Source: Moringa oleifera (taxonomy: Eukaryota > Streptophyta > Magnoliopsida > Brassicales > Moringaceae). From it: a stretch of 64,000 nucleotides of DNA. A program made the translations under genes and the position numbers. This document shows, piece after piece, positions 46,501 through 61,739 of this stretch; positions within the stretch are counted from its first letter, which is position 1; every line of letters begins with the position of its first letter. The DNA lies in the NCBI GenBank assembly GCA_021397835.1, contig JAJFZO010000583.1, positions 1,218,501-1,282,500 on the forward strand, written 5' to 3'. The notes under the pieces are model-generated. The model made no database searches, was not told the DNA's origin, and saw nothing but the letters and a program-made list of their open reading frames with translations.

Positions 46501-49500
46501 CTATCAATCCCTTGCTTGAGATCTCAATGCTCTTATTGGCACAACATCTCACATTCTGCACATGCTGTCTACTGCACATGGTAATTGTTAAATTACCTGA
46601 ACCATCAAGGTTTTTTTTTTTTTTTTTTCCTGTTAATTTCTAGGATTCTCTGAAATCCTTTTCCTAGTTTCCATAACAAGAAAAAAACAAAAGAAAAAGT
46701 TGAAAAAAAGAAAGAAAAAAGAAGTCCAAAATTCTCATTTTTTTGATGGAAACAAGAGTGCGGTCTAGGTATTATTGGTCATACTATTAAGAGAATGATC
46801 AAAGAAATTGTGTAAACCAAATTGGATCCTCTTGGCCAGGAATCATTGGATGCATATATAAATTACACCAAATTTTTCCTATTCATATTTTTATTGAAAA
46901 TATTTGTATTTCCCAATCTCAAGCTCTTTTGCAATACCATCAATTCAAAGTGCAATCTCAATAGGAGATGTCTCCAAAATCATAGCCTTTATAAGGGTGG
47001 TTGTCAGTTGAACATCCAATTTTCTGAGCTTGTCATCTCTCAAGTGTAACAATGAATAATTACAAAATCACCTGAAGATTCTAATGCATCTCCAACTACA
47101 TATGATCGAGTGTAAGAAGGAATTTAACCTAATTCCGTTTCAATGTCTTGTATCTTCGTTGGTATCTTTAAACAAATCAGATTGAATTTCTTTGATCAAA
47201 TCAGTAGTTTTATGAAGCATATCATTATCAAAAGATGCATCAAATCTTTAATCAATTTTGTGAAATCCATTGAATATTTATTGAGAAATAACAAGATCAG
47301 AGAATATTGACAATCCTCGTAAAGACAATAATTTTGGAGAAAATGTCTTTGGCTAAGATCACACTTTAAACCAATTTATATTGCACAAGAGCTCGAGATT
47401 GCAAGATACAAATCTTTCAAATAAAATCATAAATAAATAAATAAATTCAAAGATCACCATTAATTAAAACTAGACCAAAATATTAGAACCCAAAAACACC
47501 ATGAAGGATATGAAATATCAGCCATTTACGTGAGATAGAATTGCTAATTTATCTAAGATACTGTACACATTTCCATGTTAAACAACTCAAAAGGTCAAAA
47601 TGATAGCAGGGGCCCTATAGATGACATAAGGGGCTTATAGTCAATTGGCTTCCAACCAGTTATTTAAGATGCTGCAACCGCATACTCGACTCAAACTAGA
47701 AAAACCACTGTTTTTTCTTCTTTTTTTTTTAAAGGGAAATAGTGAGGTAATAAGGATCATTCAACTAAAAGTGAACAAATCATAACTCCGTTAGAATCTA
47801 TACAGTCCAATTATGCCAAATAAGGACACTAGAACAATAAACTCAAAATTACTGAAGATGCCCAGATGTACCAAATGCAATTGTTCGCTAGAGATACAAT
47901 TTTGGTAAACTATTACCCTAATTATAAGATGAAACCAAAGTCCTAATCGTTCTTAAATTTTAATCATTAATTAAATTTTAAAATCTTAAAATTACTTAAT
48001 GTATGGTAATTACACATAGATTTACTTTTATAAAATCCTATAAGAGTAGAATTCTTGTATTTTTGTTTTTTTTAATTCCCCATCATGCTGTTTGCATAAC
48101 ATCTTTTTTCCCCCTACTGAATTGTGCATGTATAGTGTATGTAAATGTTGATCTAATATGCTTTTTTCATAAGATAATTTGCACATCTTCTCAGAATTGT
48201 AGCAAAGTAATGTCTTTTAAGACCAAAATATTTGATTGGCATAGATGTCACTTCTATGTGTTTTATGTACTGCATCTAGCCTTAGTTTTGTACTTTAGAT
48301 CCACAAATGCTATGTTGGTGATCCAAGGAAGACGTAAGACTACTAAGGCAAAAGAGCTGCCCAAGGGCATACCAAGAAAAGAGGTTGATAGTGCATTTAC
48401 TACCCTATTTATGGATTTGGTTCTTGATATAAAATGCATTTGTTAGTCTTTACTCGAAAATGAAGATACACCAAAAACTCATTCATCTCCCAAATTATAA
48501 GCATCAACCACTAAAATATGAGCTTATAGATGCATCAATTGGTTGCCAACCAGTTATTTAGGACCCTACAACCACGTACTTAACTCGAACAAGAAAAACT
48601 TCTTTTTTTTTTTTCTTTTTTTTAAGGGAAACAGTGAGGTAATGAGGATCATTCAACTAAAAATGAACAAATCATAATTCCTTTAGAATCTAGACAATCC
48701 AATTAGGCCAAATAAGGACATAAGAACACTAAAATCAGACTACCGAAGATGCTCAAATGTACCAAATGCAATTGTTTGCTGGAGATACAATTTTGGTAAA
48801 GTTCCCAGTGAGAATTAATAAGTGAGATTTAAAAATTTTACTCACCAGGCTGGTCCGTAAGTGGGATATTGCCACCAACAGCGAAACTGAGACCACTTCG
48901 ACGAGGAGCAGCATTAAATTGTGTACCGGATTCACGTGGCTCATTCATCTTCACTTTATCAGGAAGAAGTACCTCATCCATACATGAACAGAACTTTTTA
49001 ATTTGCAAATGGATGTTTTCTTGCACTTGCTTCTGTTGGTCACCAACTGAGGCTTTACCAGCCATCTCAATGATCTCCTCTGCATCTGCTTCCTCTGCAT
49101 TCCTCCCCAGACGATTGTAGCTGAATAATTCAAATTTTCATTAGCATAATATGAGTGACAAAAAGGGCATTTAATTCACCAGAAACCACATGAATTACCT
49201 AGATAACCATAAGCAGTAGTTATAAAATAATATCACCGCTGAGCATAAACACTGAGATCAAAGTCAACTTCTTAATGTGGAAAATGATTGTATGATTCAA
49301 ACCATTGGATATATCAATGTCGAGTAATTGCTTCCATTTTAGTTAAACATTACTGCATGAAAGTTAAGATAAAACATTAAAGGACAATGGGGTGCTGAGG
49401 ATGTATGATACATAATCTGATCCTTGCGTGTTTGTATAAATAAATCATTAACAAATCTTAAATTTCCAAAAAATCTTGACCTTCTAAGTTTTGTTAACTT

Positions 49501-52500
49501 TATAGGTATGACCAACAAAATCACATGTGCTTTTTAACAAGACGTGACTTAAACTCCAAAATGGAATTTTGAATATTGCTTCTCTAAAAGCATGGAAGGT
49601 TGAAGAGAATATGTAATTCAGTATTGGGGAATTTGTGAAACCAGAAGAAGAGATATACTGCAATGAAGATGGAATCTAAGGAAGGATGCTATCCTATTTA
49701 GGACCTAAAGTAGGTTGCATTCGAGGATAATGGATCTCCCAAGATGAATATATTGCTTAAAAGAACATGACAAACTAAAAAATGACGAAATAAAAGGTAG
49801 AAAATGCAGAGTAGTAACTTTAGTATAAAAATATCAAGCTCCTACGAAATATTGTTGAAATGTTTACCCAGTCCATCCCCATAAAAAAATGTGTAATTAA
49901 AAATCAGTGATAAATATTGCAACAATGTTCGAGCACAACAGAATGAACTTGAATACATGCCTGGGAGATTAGAGTAATTCTCTGTGAATGGCACTTCATT
50001 GGTGCTTTTGCGAATAAATCTTTTTAACTTAAAAAAAGATTTCTTGACTTGATGAAAGCACAGAGAAAAGAGAAAAGACGATAAAGATTATTTTGGGACA
50101 TGTCTAGTCGTTATGTATATGTCCAAAAAAAAGAAAGCAGGAAAAAAGGGACAATAAGATAAACTAGTGTCCAAAGAATATGGCATTTTGAGTCTGTAAT
50201 TCTTTTGTTCTTTTTTCTCTTGGAATGGTAGCTGGGGGAGAGGAATAATGCAGAAAATTTTTATTCAAAGGACATCACAACATTCAGAGGGTAGCTATTA
50301 GATTTCAACTACAGAGCTTTCCAACTAGGTGTCATTTTTGTGGTCATCAGAATAACTGCTAAAAAAAAAAAAAAAGTAGTATTCCCTTTGAATCACTCCT
50401 CTAAGAACCTTGGTTGTGCTACTGCAGATGATTATAGATCCAAGAACAGTTAACAAGAGTCAAATGTTGACAGCACCACAATGACAACAGGAAGACCAGA
50501 AAAAGGGCTATAGAAATTCTCAGAGAAAAATTATGGTCTCATAGTGAGTGCAACTGTGCACACCCAAGGCAGTCAACCATCAAACAGTCCCCAACAAAAC
50601 CTTGCTGGGTAAGCATTTCAGGCAAGGCAAACAAAAATGAAGGTTAGGCATTAATTTGCCACATATATCTCGTTTAAAAGGGACCACTATAAATCCCTAT
50701 CTTAATTTTGATAATAAAGCAAAACTGACCTAGTATATAAGAAGAGTCGATTCACGTCTGCTTCAAATTGGAGCTGCCTTGGATCCCTAGTAAATGTTGC
50801 ACTTTTTGCAAGAATTTTAGCAGCCTGGAATTGCATAGACAAATAGCGGTCATAGAGAAGCACATGAAATTAACGGCCTTTTTGCACTGTATAAAGAACA
50901 GTTTATGTAAGTCATCATCTTCACAGCATCACCAAGAACTCCCATTATAAAATATCCACAGAGGATTCAGATTCCAAATTTGATGCTTGGGGTTACAGAT
51001 GGAAATTCTGAAGTTATAATCATCTTGTATCTTTTATTTGAAAATGAAACACTAAGGTTGAACCATGTTAAGAAGATTGAATTCAGAATACATGCCACGA
51101 ATGCTGGTTCAAGTGTAGGTTGACTTAAAAGAAGTTTGAAACTTCAGTCACCTTATTCATATATCATCCAAGAATTCAAATGAAATCACAATAAAACTTC
51201 TTATTAAGCAAGCATCATGAGTCACCTTGTGAAGAAAGGAGGGCAGAGAGTAATGTTGCTACAGGTGGCAAAAAAGGAAAAATGCATAAAATGAGAGAAA
51301 CAGAGAGAGTGTGTACAGACAAGCCTCCTGGAGTGCAATGTTTAGAGGTCAAAGAAGAAAGTTCTTGGGCTCACCATTGAAGGTGAAATGGTAAGGATTT
51401 TAAGAGCAACGAAATATGGAAGGAAGTTGGGTCACATAACTAGGAAGGAAACATATAGGAGAAGTGTGTTAAAAAGCTATTAGGAAGAAGTGGGAGGATT
51501 CACAACCTTGGTGGATTTAAAGTGGGGAAGGATTGTTCAATTACAATGACACAATAGGAGTTGTGGGAATAGGTCCCTCAAGGAAGATTTTTAGTCTTTA
51601 TACCTCTTAGCTAACTAGAAGGAAGCATGGTTGAGCAAGACCATGGTAATACAAGGTAGTGGCCTGTCTTGGTCTGTGGATTTCAGAACGCATGCACAGG
51701 ACCAGGAAACAGAATTGTTTGGCCAGTTTTAAGAGAGTATCTACACTTTTACAAGATACAAATAGGCCAGACTTAGTCTGCTAGAGGGGAAACATAGCAA
51801 ATCAGCTCTCTGTTAAATCTCTCTTCAGGGTATGGGGTAAGTCTATGTAGCGGGTGGATGCCCAGTGGCTACTATGGGAACTGATATGAAAGACTGGAGC
51901 CCCTCCCAAAGAGGCATTTTTTGCATGGGAGGTGGCCTAGGGAAAACCCTTAGCCTTAGTTAATCTTCAGAAGAGTGAAAAGGCGCTGGTTAACAGATGC
52001 TTTCTGCGTAAGGAAAGTGGAGTGGATCAACCACATTCCTATTGGTGCAGTTGGTCTCATCAGATATGGGAGAGTCCTCAAAATATTTTTGGGCTAGTTT
52101 GATGGCTTCAGAGTCAGTGCCTACGGAATTTAAAGTGTACAGTAGTCTTCAAGTTACAAAGCATGAGAAGATGATGATGATCATGATCCTTCTAATTATA
52201 TTTTGGATGGTCTGGAAGGAACAAATTAAGAGGGTTTAAGGGGATAAGAAAACCGTTCAATGGTAATAAGGTATAGATAGATTTATTTTTTGAAGCTTTG
52301 GGTTTTCAAAGGATTATTTTGTAAATGAGGTGGATTTTATAGAGTTTACATTTATATGGGAGACACCCCCTTTGGTCTCGTTCTTAGTTAATATAAATAT
52401 AATATTTGCTGCTGATATTAAACAAAAAAAAAAAAAAAAGTAGCTATGAGGGACAAAAAATGAAAGAAAAGCAATCATAGAGTACATTAACAGCGCAAAA

Positions 52501-53342
52501 AGTGAAAAAGAAAGAAAGCAAAAGAGATTATTTATCAGGAGGAAGTCTAGACCATGTGTTACTCCAAAAGCCTAACTCTTCATTCCTTCCTAATGGTTCA
52601 GCATGGCTTACAGACCCTCTATCTACAAGCTGCATTATGTACCAAAATGCAAGATCTCTGGAATGGGTCATTTCACTTCTTTGGCACCCAAAACAGGTTC
52701 AAAAGTCATATTACTTAAATCCTTGGTACTACGAGGCTTTTAATTTGTTATCAACTCAGTATTCCCAACATATATTAGGAACAACAGAGTCATCACCCCA
52801 AAAGAAGACTAAAAATCCTAGTCGGAAATGTAAGACGTCTTGTTGTCATCTATAGTTTACTCTAGACATAGATAACATGGTTATCAAAAGTGTATTATCT
52901 TCAAATACTAATCATTTCATTGATGCAGAAATTCCTAACTCAAATTACCCAAGGATATTTAAGTTTTACAAAGTTGAACATGATGCTTCAAACAAAAAAG
53001 GCGCAGCATTATAGACACATAGATTACAAACAATAAGAGTATGCACTAACAGGTATATCACATACAATTAGAATTTGCTGTGACACATACCTTAGTTGCC
53101 AGAATTTTGTAAAAGAGAAAAATGAATAAAAATAAATTAAAGGGTATGTTAGGAAAAGCTTGGTAAAGAATCTTGTTTCCTTCATTTAGGAATGTTCATT
53201 AAGACAAAACTTTTTCCAGTGCAACCTCTAGTGTTTTTCTCAGGCATTTTCTCGAAAAGCAAACAGGCAAAATTGATGGCAATTACCACCCACAAACTTG
53301 GTCGTACCAGTGAATGGACTCCCCATACAGAGACACAGATGC

Positions 53343-53373
<31 letters not shown>

Positions 53374-53420
53374 AAGAAAGAGAAAGATACCTCTTGGAAT
53401 TTGTTCAACAGGAAAGCCAT
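43536..53420 (-). CDS. SETD9-like SET-domain protein
   Basis: Four exons: 53420-53391, 50824-50730, 49120-48846, 44347-43536, 1212 nt, 403 residues, frame kept across all joins. It begins [10 protein letters not shown], continues [19 protein letters not shown] and [20 protein letters not shown], then a helical stretch ([20 protein letters not shown]). The last exon holds the SET-type core: [24 protein letters not shown], and [12 protein letters not shown] in place of the canonical NHxCxPN. This matches plant C5orf35/SETD9 homologues (At5g08270 by memory). SET proteins transfer methyl groups from S-adenosylmethionine to lysines; the divergent motif leaves activity uncertain. The ATG at 53420 is the only in-frame one: upstream frame is open to a TAG near 53517 but lacks ATG. 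Introns are 2566, 1609 and 4498 bp and carry a LINE and a long inverted repeat. Confidence 0.85.
45437..45470. repeat. TG microsatellite
   Basis: TG/CG dinucleotide run, preceded about 40 bp earlier by a long T tract. It borders the left arm of the long inverted repeat. Confidence 0.9.
45491..48538. repeat. Long inverted repeat in SETD9-like intron 3
   Basis: Left arm 45491-46121 matches the reverse complement of right arm 47910-48538, about 630 bp each, with small indels. Anchors: ATTTTAGTGGTTGATG, TTCATTTTCGAGTAAAGACT, CCCAAGGGCATACCAAGAAA (minus strand of left arm), ATGTTATGCAAACA and AGAATTCTACTCTTATA. The 1.8-kb interior has no recognisable gene. It may be an old element with very long terminal repeats (foldback or MULE type). 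Transcription through this intron could form a long hairpin RNA. Confidence 0.8.
47634..48800. repeat. Direct repeat pair flanking the right arm
   Basis: 47634-47909 and 48523-48800 are direct copies (anchors CCAACCAGTTATTTA, GGATCATTCAACTAAAA, AAATGTACCAAATGCAATTG-like text, ATACAATTTTGGTAAA). The first copy ends exactly where the right inverted-repeat arm begins; the second runs to within 45 bp of the exon 48846-49120. It is therefore a duplication of intron sequence next to the exon. Confidence 0.8.
51255..52465 (+). mobile_element. 5'-truncated L1-type LINE in SETD9-like intron 1, antisense
   Basis: The plus strand encodes a decayed zf-RVT region typical of the 3' end of plant LINE ORF2: [12 protein letters not shown] text, [13 protein letters not shown] (about 51900), [24 protein letters not shown] (about 52045) and a tail [16 protein letters not shown] (52185-52237). 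It ends in a poly-A tail at 52423-52439. A degenerate target-site duplication flanks it: GTTGCTACAGGTGGCAAAAA at 51255 and GTAGCTATGAGGGACAAAAA at 52440. Many stops. Orientation is opposite to the host gene. Confidence 0.75.
53342..53385. repeat. GA/CT microsatellite at SETD9-like exon 1 donor
   Basis: On the gene strand a CT-rich run begins only a few bases after the GT of exon 1 (donor at 53390). Confidence 0.85.
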
Positions 53421-53546
53421 GGAGATGCAGCTGAGCTTCTTTGCTATACAAGTAGGCCGATGACTAATGTTCTCTGGTACTTCCGCATCTGAGAATTTAC
53501 CCAAAGCGGCCTCCTATTTGTGTCCAGTTGTTGTGACAACGTAGAC

Positions 53547-53570
53547 ATGGGCCATTAAACCATGGCCCAT
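53547..53570. promoter_or_regulatory. Palindromic site II pair in the SETD9-like promoter
   Basis: ATGGGCCAT (53547-53555) and ATGGCCCAT (53562-53570) form a perfect 9-bp inverted repeat around a 6-bp spacer. A further AGGCC follows at 53571. About 130 bp upstream of the ATG. TCP-type site II elements are expected in housekeeping promoters. A telo-box AAACCCTA lies at 53707-53714. Confidence 0.6.
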
Positions 53571-54170
53571 AGGCCTCTCGAGCCCATCTTTACATTTGAG
53601 AACTCAGACCCATCTGTCAATCACATTTCGCCAGTTTTCCATTTTCTTTTTCTAGACTGATTTTCATGGGATGAAAGCTCAAGTTAAAAGTACGTTATCT
53701 TCACCCAAACCCTATCGCTTCCCTAAACTGACATGGCAACAAATTCTCTCATTACTAATGTTTCATTAGCTTTGTATAAATAACCAAACATCCCACTTGT
53801 AGAAAGGTGTTAAAGATTGTATTTGTATACTGTGCTCAAGTGTTAAGAGTCTGCTGCATACACCAATTTTGAAAGCATCATTGTCATCATTTTTGAATTT
53901 TCATTTTACTGTAGATTTGATTGCATTTCTTCTCTTCTTTGTACTTCTCTCTGGAGTTTGAACTTGGAATACTTTGACATTTTGCCTCCTTGATTTGTGG
54001 CCATATTCAAATAGAGTTTTTTGTTGCAAAATCTTCATTTGTGTTCTCATTGATCCTTTGATATCTGTGTGAACTTGCTGTGATTTTTGTTTAGCCTTCC
54101 AAGCTTTGTTTTATTGAAAAAGAAGCTTGATTTTTTTCTCATATTAAAAACTAGTAGCTTTGGAAATCTC
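53571..54170. other. DNA between the SETD9-like promoter and the copia remnant
   Basis: No integrase or LTR recognised. The right part may be decayed internal copia sequence, the left part host promoter with a telo-box. Confidence 0.4.
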
Positions 54171-55485
54171 CTACTTGAATTTAGGTAAGTCTTCTTTGTG
54201 TATTGTAGCTTGCTTCTCTTCAGTCATATTCAAGGTAAATCTTTTACCTTTCATTGAGATTTTAAACATCTCTTTACTTTGCGCATCAGTAATCAGGCAA
54301 TTATTGTTTTCAAATAGCACCCTATATTTTTTTTCCAAGAGCTGACCAACACTCAAAAGATTTTGATTAATTTCAGGAACATGTAAAACATTTAAAATTA
54401 ATTTCAAACCTGTGCGACTTTTGATTGCTACTGTTCCTTTGCCTTTCATTGTAAGATATGCTTTATTCCCAATTTTGACTTTAGAAATTGTAGTTTTGTT
54501 AAGATCTTTAAAGAGTTCTTGATCATAAGTCATGTGATTGGTGCAACCACTGTCTATAAGCCAGCTTTCTAGGAAGTTGTTGGTAGTAAAGCATGATGCC
54601 ATAAACAGTTCCTCCTCCTGAGGTTGTTCAATGGCAATCTTGGCTTCTCTTTTATTGTTGTTGAGATTTGTAAATTTTTTCCACATGCCCTAACTGGTCA
54701 CATTTGTGACATCTTGCATCTGGCCTCCATCAACACTTATTTTATGGATGATTGATTTTTTTTTTGCAATAAGGACAAGGTGAAAACACTTGATCATTTT
54801 TGTTGTTTTTGCCACCATTGTTGTTATGTGCTTTGGCTTGAAAAGCACCTTCCACAAGTCCTTCTTGCCTCATAAGTCTCCTTCGTTCTTGTGCCTGTAG
54901 TGCATTCAACAATTTTACCAAGGTAATACTTGATAGATCTTTAGTGTTTTCTAAAAATGAGATTGTAGCCTCAAATTTTTTAGGAATTGTCATTAGGATT
55001 TTTTAAATAATTCTAAAATCAAAAAAATCAGTACCAAGAAGTCTTACTTTGTTAACTATACCAAGAAGCCTGTCGGAATAGTCATTGATTGTCTCTGATT
55101 CCTTCATCTTTTGCATCTCAAATTTTCAAATCAAATTTAGCACTTGCATTCCTCTAATCCTTTCATTTCCTTCGTATTCTTGCTTCAAAAAATCTCAAAT
55201 TTCTTTGGTTGTTTTTAGTGTCATTATTTTGATAAATATGATGGATGAGACAGTTGAAAACAATGTAGCTCTTGCTTTTGATTTTCTTTACTTCCTCTCC
55301 TTTTGGATCTTGATTTGTGCAACAGTTAGATTGTTTGGCAATTCTGAAACTTCATATACTTGTTCAACAACTTCCCACAGATCGTTGGCATCAAGGTAGG
55401 CTTCCATTCTAATAAACCACATCTGATAGTTTGCTCCATCAAACACCGGAGGTGCAATTGTTGTGAATGAATTTTTTGAATTCAT
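54171..55485 (-). pseudogene. Ty1/copia gag-protease polyprotein, pseudogene
   Basis: From the ATG at 55485: gag N-terminus MNSKNSFTTIAPPVFDGANY with MWFIRMEAYLDANDLWEVVE; then after stops, LKTTKEI.DFLKQEYEGNER, MKESETINDYSDRLLGIVNK (about 55120-55060) and ILMTIPKKFEATISFLENTK; a zinc-knuckle pair (CPYCKKKINHP, RCHKCDQLGHVEKI; about 54770-54685); then in a shifted frame the protease motif SWLIDSGCTNHMT (about 54560) and a gag-pre-integrase start (LLSVGQLLEKKYRVLFENNN). Several stops are TGG or CGA changed to TGA. Integrase and reverse transcriptase are absent before the SETD9-like promoter. Confidence 0.85.
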
Positions 55486-55578
55486 TGTGTATAGGTTTTT
55501 GGTTTTAGAATATAGATAGGAAGTGTTTAGGGTTTGTGTTTGGGCTTTTTCAACCTCACAAGTCACTCAAAATAATAT

Positions 55579-55590
55579 GCTCTGATACCA
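55579..55590 (-). other. Retrotransposon primer-binding site
   Basis: The minus strand reads TGGTATCAGAGC, the standard plant copia primer-binding site complementary to initiator methionine tRNA, located 3 bp inside the LTR. Confidence 0.9.
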
Positions 55591-55593
55591 CTT

Positions 55594-55882
55594 TGTTGGT
55601 TTTTTTCGGGATGTGGGTTTGTTTGGTTTTTGAGAGGAGAGGAAGAATAAGAGATATAGCTCTTGAAACTTGAAATTACTTTGAATAGCTTGCAAATACT
55701 TATTTTGCTACATTGATGGAGGTCCTATTTATAGGAGAAAATAAATAACCAAAATCTAAAATTATACTTATCTAGATATCTTAACTAAAGATTATCCTCA
55801 TAAAAAATGTAAACTACTTGATAAAGTAGAAGAATAAATTTTCTTTAAATATGCAGCAAATAAAGTATCTTTTTTGCTAACA
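55594..55882 (-). repeat. 5' long terminal repeat of the copia element
   Basis: Reading on the minus strand from 55882 it begins TGTTAGC and ends CCAACA at 55594, i.e. TG...CA termini, 289 bp. It contains a TATA box (TATAAATAG, 55733-55725). No matching 3' LTR was found at lower coordinates, so the element is truncated. Confidence 0.75.
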
Positions 55883-56601
55883 GAGTTATCAGCAAAGTAA
55901 GGAAGATTTAAAATGTGCTTCTGTCACATTTCTCCTCAGACTTCAACAACTGCCTGCTGAATTTCAAAAGGCCATATGCACTGGATATCCAGCCATCAAG
56001 GTGCTAATTAATTGAGACTCAATGATGCTTAATACAGGAACCATCATTTTCTTCTGAAGAAAAAATTATAAGTGATTTTCATGTAATCAATTGGAGTTCA
56101 GAAAATTCTTTTCTGGTACCTTTTATGAACATCTTTTCATTCTTTCAAAACATAACTTATATAAAGAATTTTTCATTTTCGCGTTTGAAATCTCATCCAA
56201 ATGAAAAATGATGGATTTTAATATCATGATTACTGAGTCTTTTGAAAAGATCTTAATAAGTTCCTGATAATTCAGATGTAGTGTGGGCAAAAGCTTGATT
56301 AGGATATAGTATAATGAATGACACATCTTTCTATTTTTTAACAGTTGTAAATTATAATTTATTGATAGATATTATTGTTGCAACTAGTAAAACTTTATAG
56401 GTTCAAAAAGATGTTATCTGTTGCCTTGAGATTCTTAACAAGAAACCCTATACTTTTTGATATTCTAATATATCCTCTCTTAGAAAGATTTTTTAGACTT
56501 ATAAAACTATATAAAGAGCAAGATAAAAGTTTTTAAGGAATTGCCCAAACCGAGTTCAACATGAATTATTAACAACTTGGTTCTGCTACTCTAACCAGCT
56601 G
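55883..56601. other. Intergenic DNA between the copia LTR and SCPL B
   Basis: AT-rich; no gene supported. Probably includes the SCPL B 3' UTR near its right end. Confidence 0.5.
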
Positions 56602-60524
<3,923 letters not shown>

Positions 60525-60614
60525 TGCACCACGAAACACGGAGGAAACCCTTCTTTTCTTTATTGAGAGGGAGTGAGAGCGATAGATGAAAAGAGTAGAG
60601 AGGGGGGGCGTTTT

Positions 60615-60626
60615 CTATATATTATA
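60615..60626 (-). promoter_or_regulatory. Candidate TATA region of SCPL B
   Basis: The minus strand reads TATAATATATAG about 95 bp upstream of the ATG at 60524. Confidence 0.4.
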
Positions 60627-60639
60627 CTATGAGAGAAAG

Positions 60640-61739
60640 GTGGGACATGGTGAAAACAACGTGATAACTTGTGCGAGTTTTTTCTTTTTTTGATAATAAT
60701 TATATTAAAAGTACCTCTGTTTTGTATTCTTTTGCTCTTCTCAGATATGTAGAGAAATTTAAGAGTTGCATCAATTTCTTGCCACTTTTTCTGATTGGTA
60801 ATTTTGATCCATTTGGGTTCTAGTTTATGAAAGCAAGGCAACACATTAATTCTAAATTTATGTAGTAGCTCTTTATCTTGGTATCTTAATATATCTTTTG
60901 TAGGGATTAAATGAGATTCTTTTCCTTTTTAATAAAAGGAAATTGCCAAAATTGGCATCATATCGTCTTTTTTTTGCAAATATTTTTTTTTACTAAGTTA
61001 CTTTATTTAGCACTTACATGTAACAGAAAGATAAAACTACTCTTGTAAACAATAATAATACTCTCGAAATTAAAATAACTTAAACATTGATGAGATTTGT
61101 CTGAATATTTTTATTTTGATATATCTCTCTCTTCAACCTCTGTCTCTCTTCAACCTCTGTCTTTCTTCGCTCTTTCTTTTGGGTTTTTCTTCTTGGCTTT
61201 TGCATCCAAGATCCAAAGAAAGAATCAAAGATAATCATTGATATTTTTAAACAGTTGTCCTGCATAGAGAAAGAAGTTTGTATTTTTCACAACATATTTT
61301 TTAAGCTTGTGTTTTTCACAACATATTTATTTTCAAAATCAAAACATACTCAAAGGTGAAAAGGGTGACAGGTATATTTTTGAACAATAATGTCGCTTAA
61401 ATATAATTTGTATCCTCCGTTATATATATGAATATATATGTTTGAAAATCGTATCTTACTTGGTAAATTGTAACATCATTATGCCTTTGAACAATATTGT
61501 AGCTTAAATATAATTTGTATTATTTGTTATATATATGAATATATATATATATACATATATAAATCGTATCTTACTTGGTAAATCACAATATCATTATGCA
61601 ATTCACAACTTCAATCATAAAATCGTAACAAGTTTAGGAAATCGTGACTTATTTTATCTTATAACTAATTATTTTTAGTTATAATTTAAAATTTTTTCTT
61701 TGACATTGCAGAATGCAGATAATTGTAACTTGAAATAGT
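60640..61739. other. Intergenic DNA upstream of SCPL B
   Basis: No gene. A direct repeat is present: AATATAATTTGTATcctccGTTATATATATGAATATATA at about 61397 recurs at about 61505 with the following AATCGTATCTTACTTGGTAAAT-like text, a ~90-bp tandem duplication. Confidence 0.55.

Noticed and set aside
48003..48446. 147-codon plus-strand frame in the inverted-repeat arm
   Set aside because: The opposite arm does not preserve the frame, and the protein has no recognisable domain. A short [13 protein letters not shown] phrase is shared by both arms but is not enough to call a gene.
52502..52855. 117-codon plus-strand frame
   Set aside because: Lies in SETD9-like intron 1 after the LINE; no domain, promoter or homologous counterpart visible.
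53283..53504. Longer N-terminus for the SETD9-like protein (starting GKFSDAEVPENISHR)
   Set aside because: The frame is open but has no ATG between the TAG near 53517 and the ATG at 53420; only a TTG is available. Kept as possible 5' UTR or non-AUG extension.
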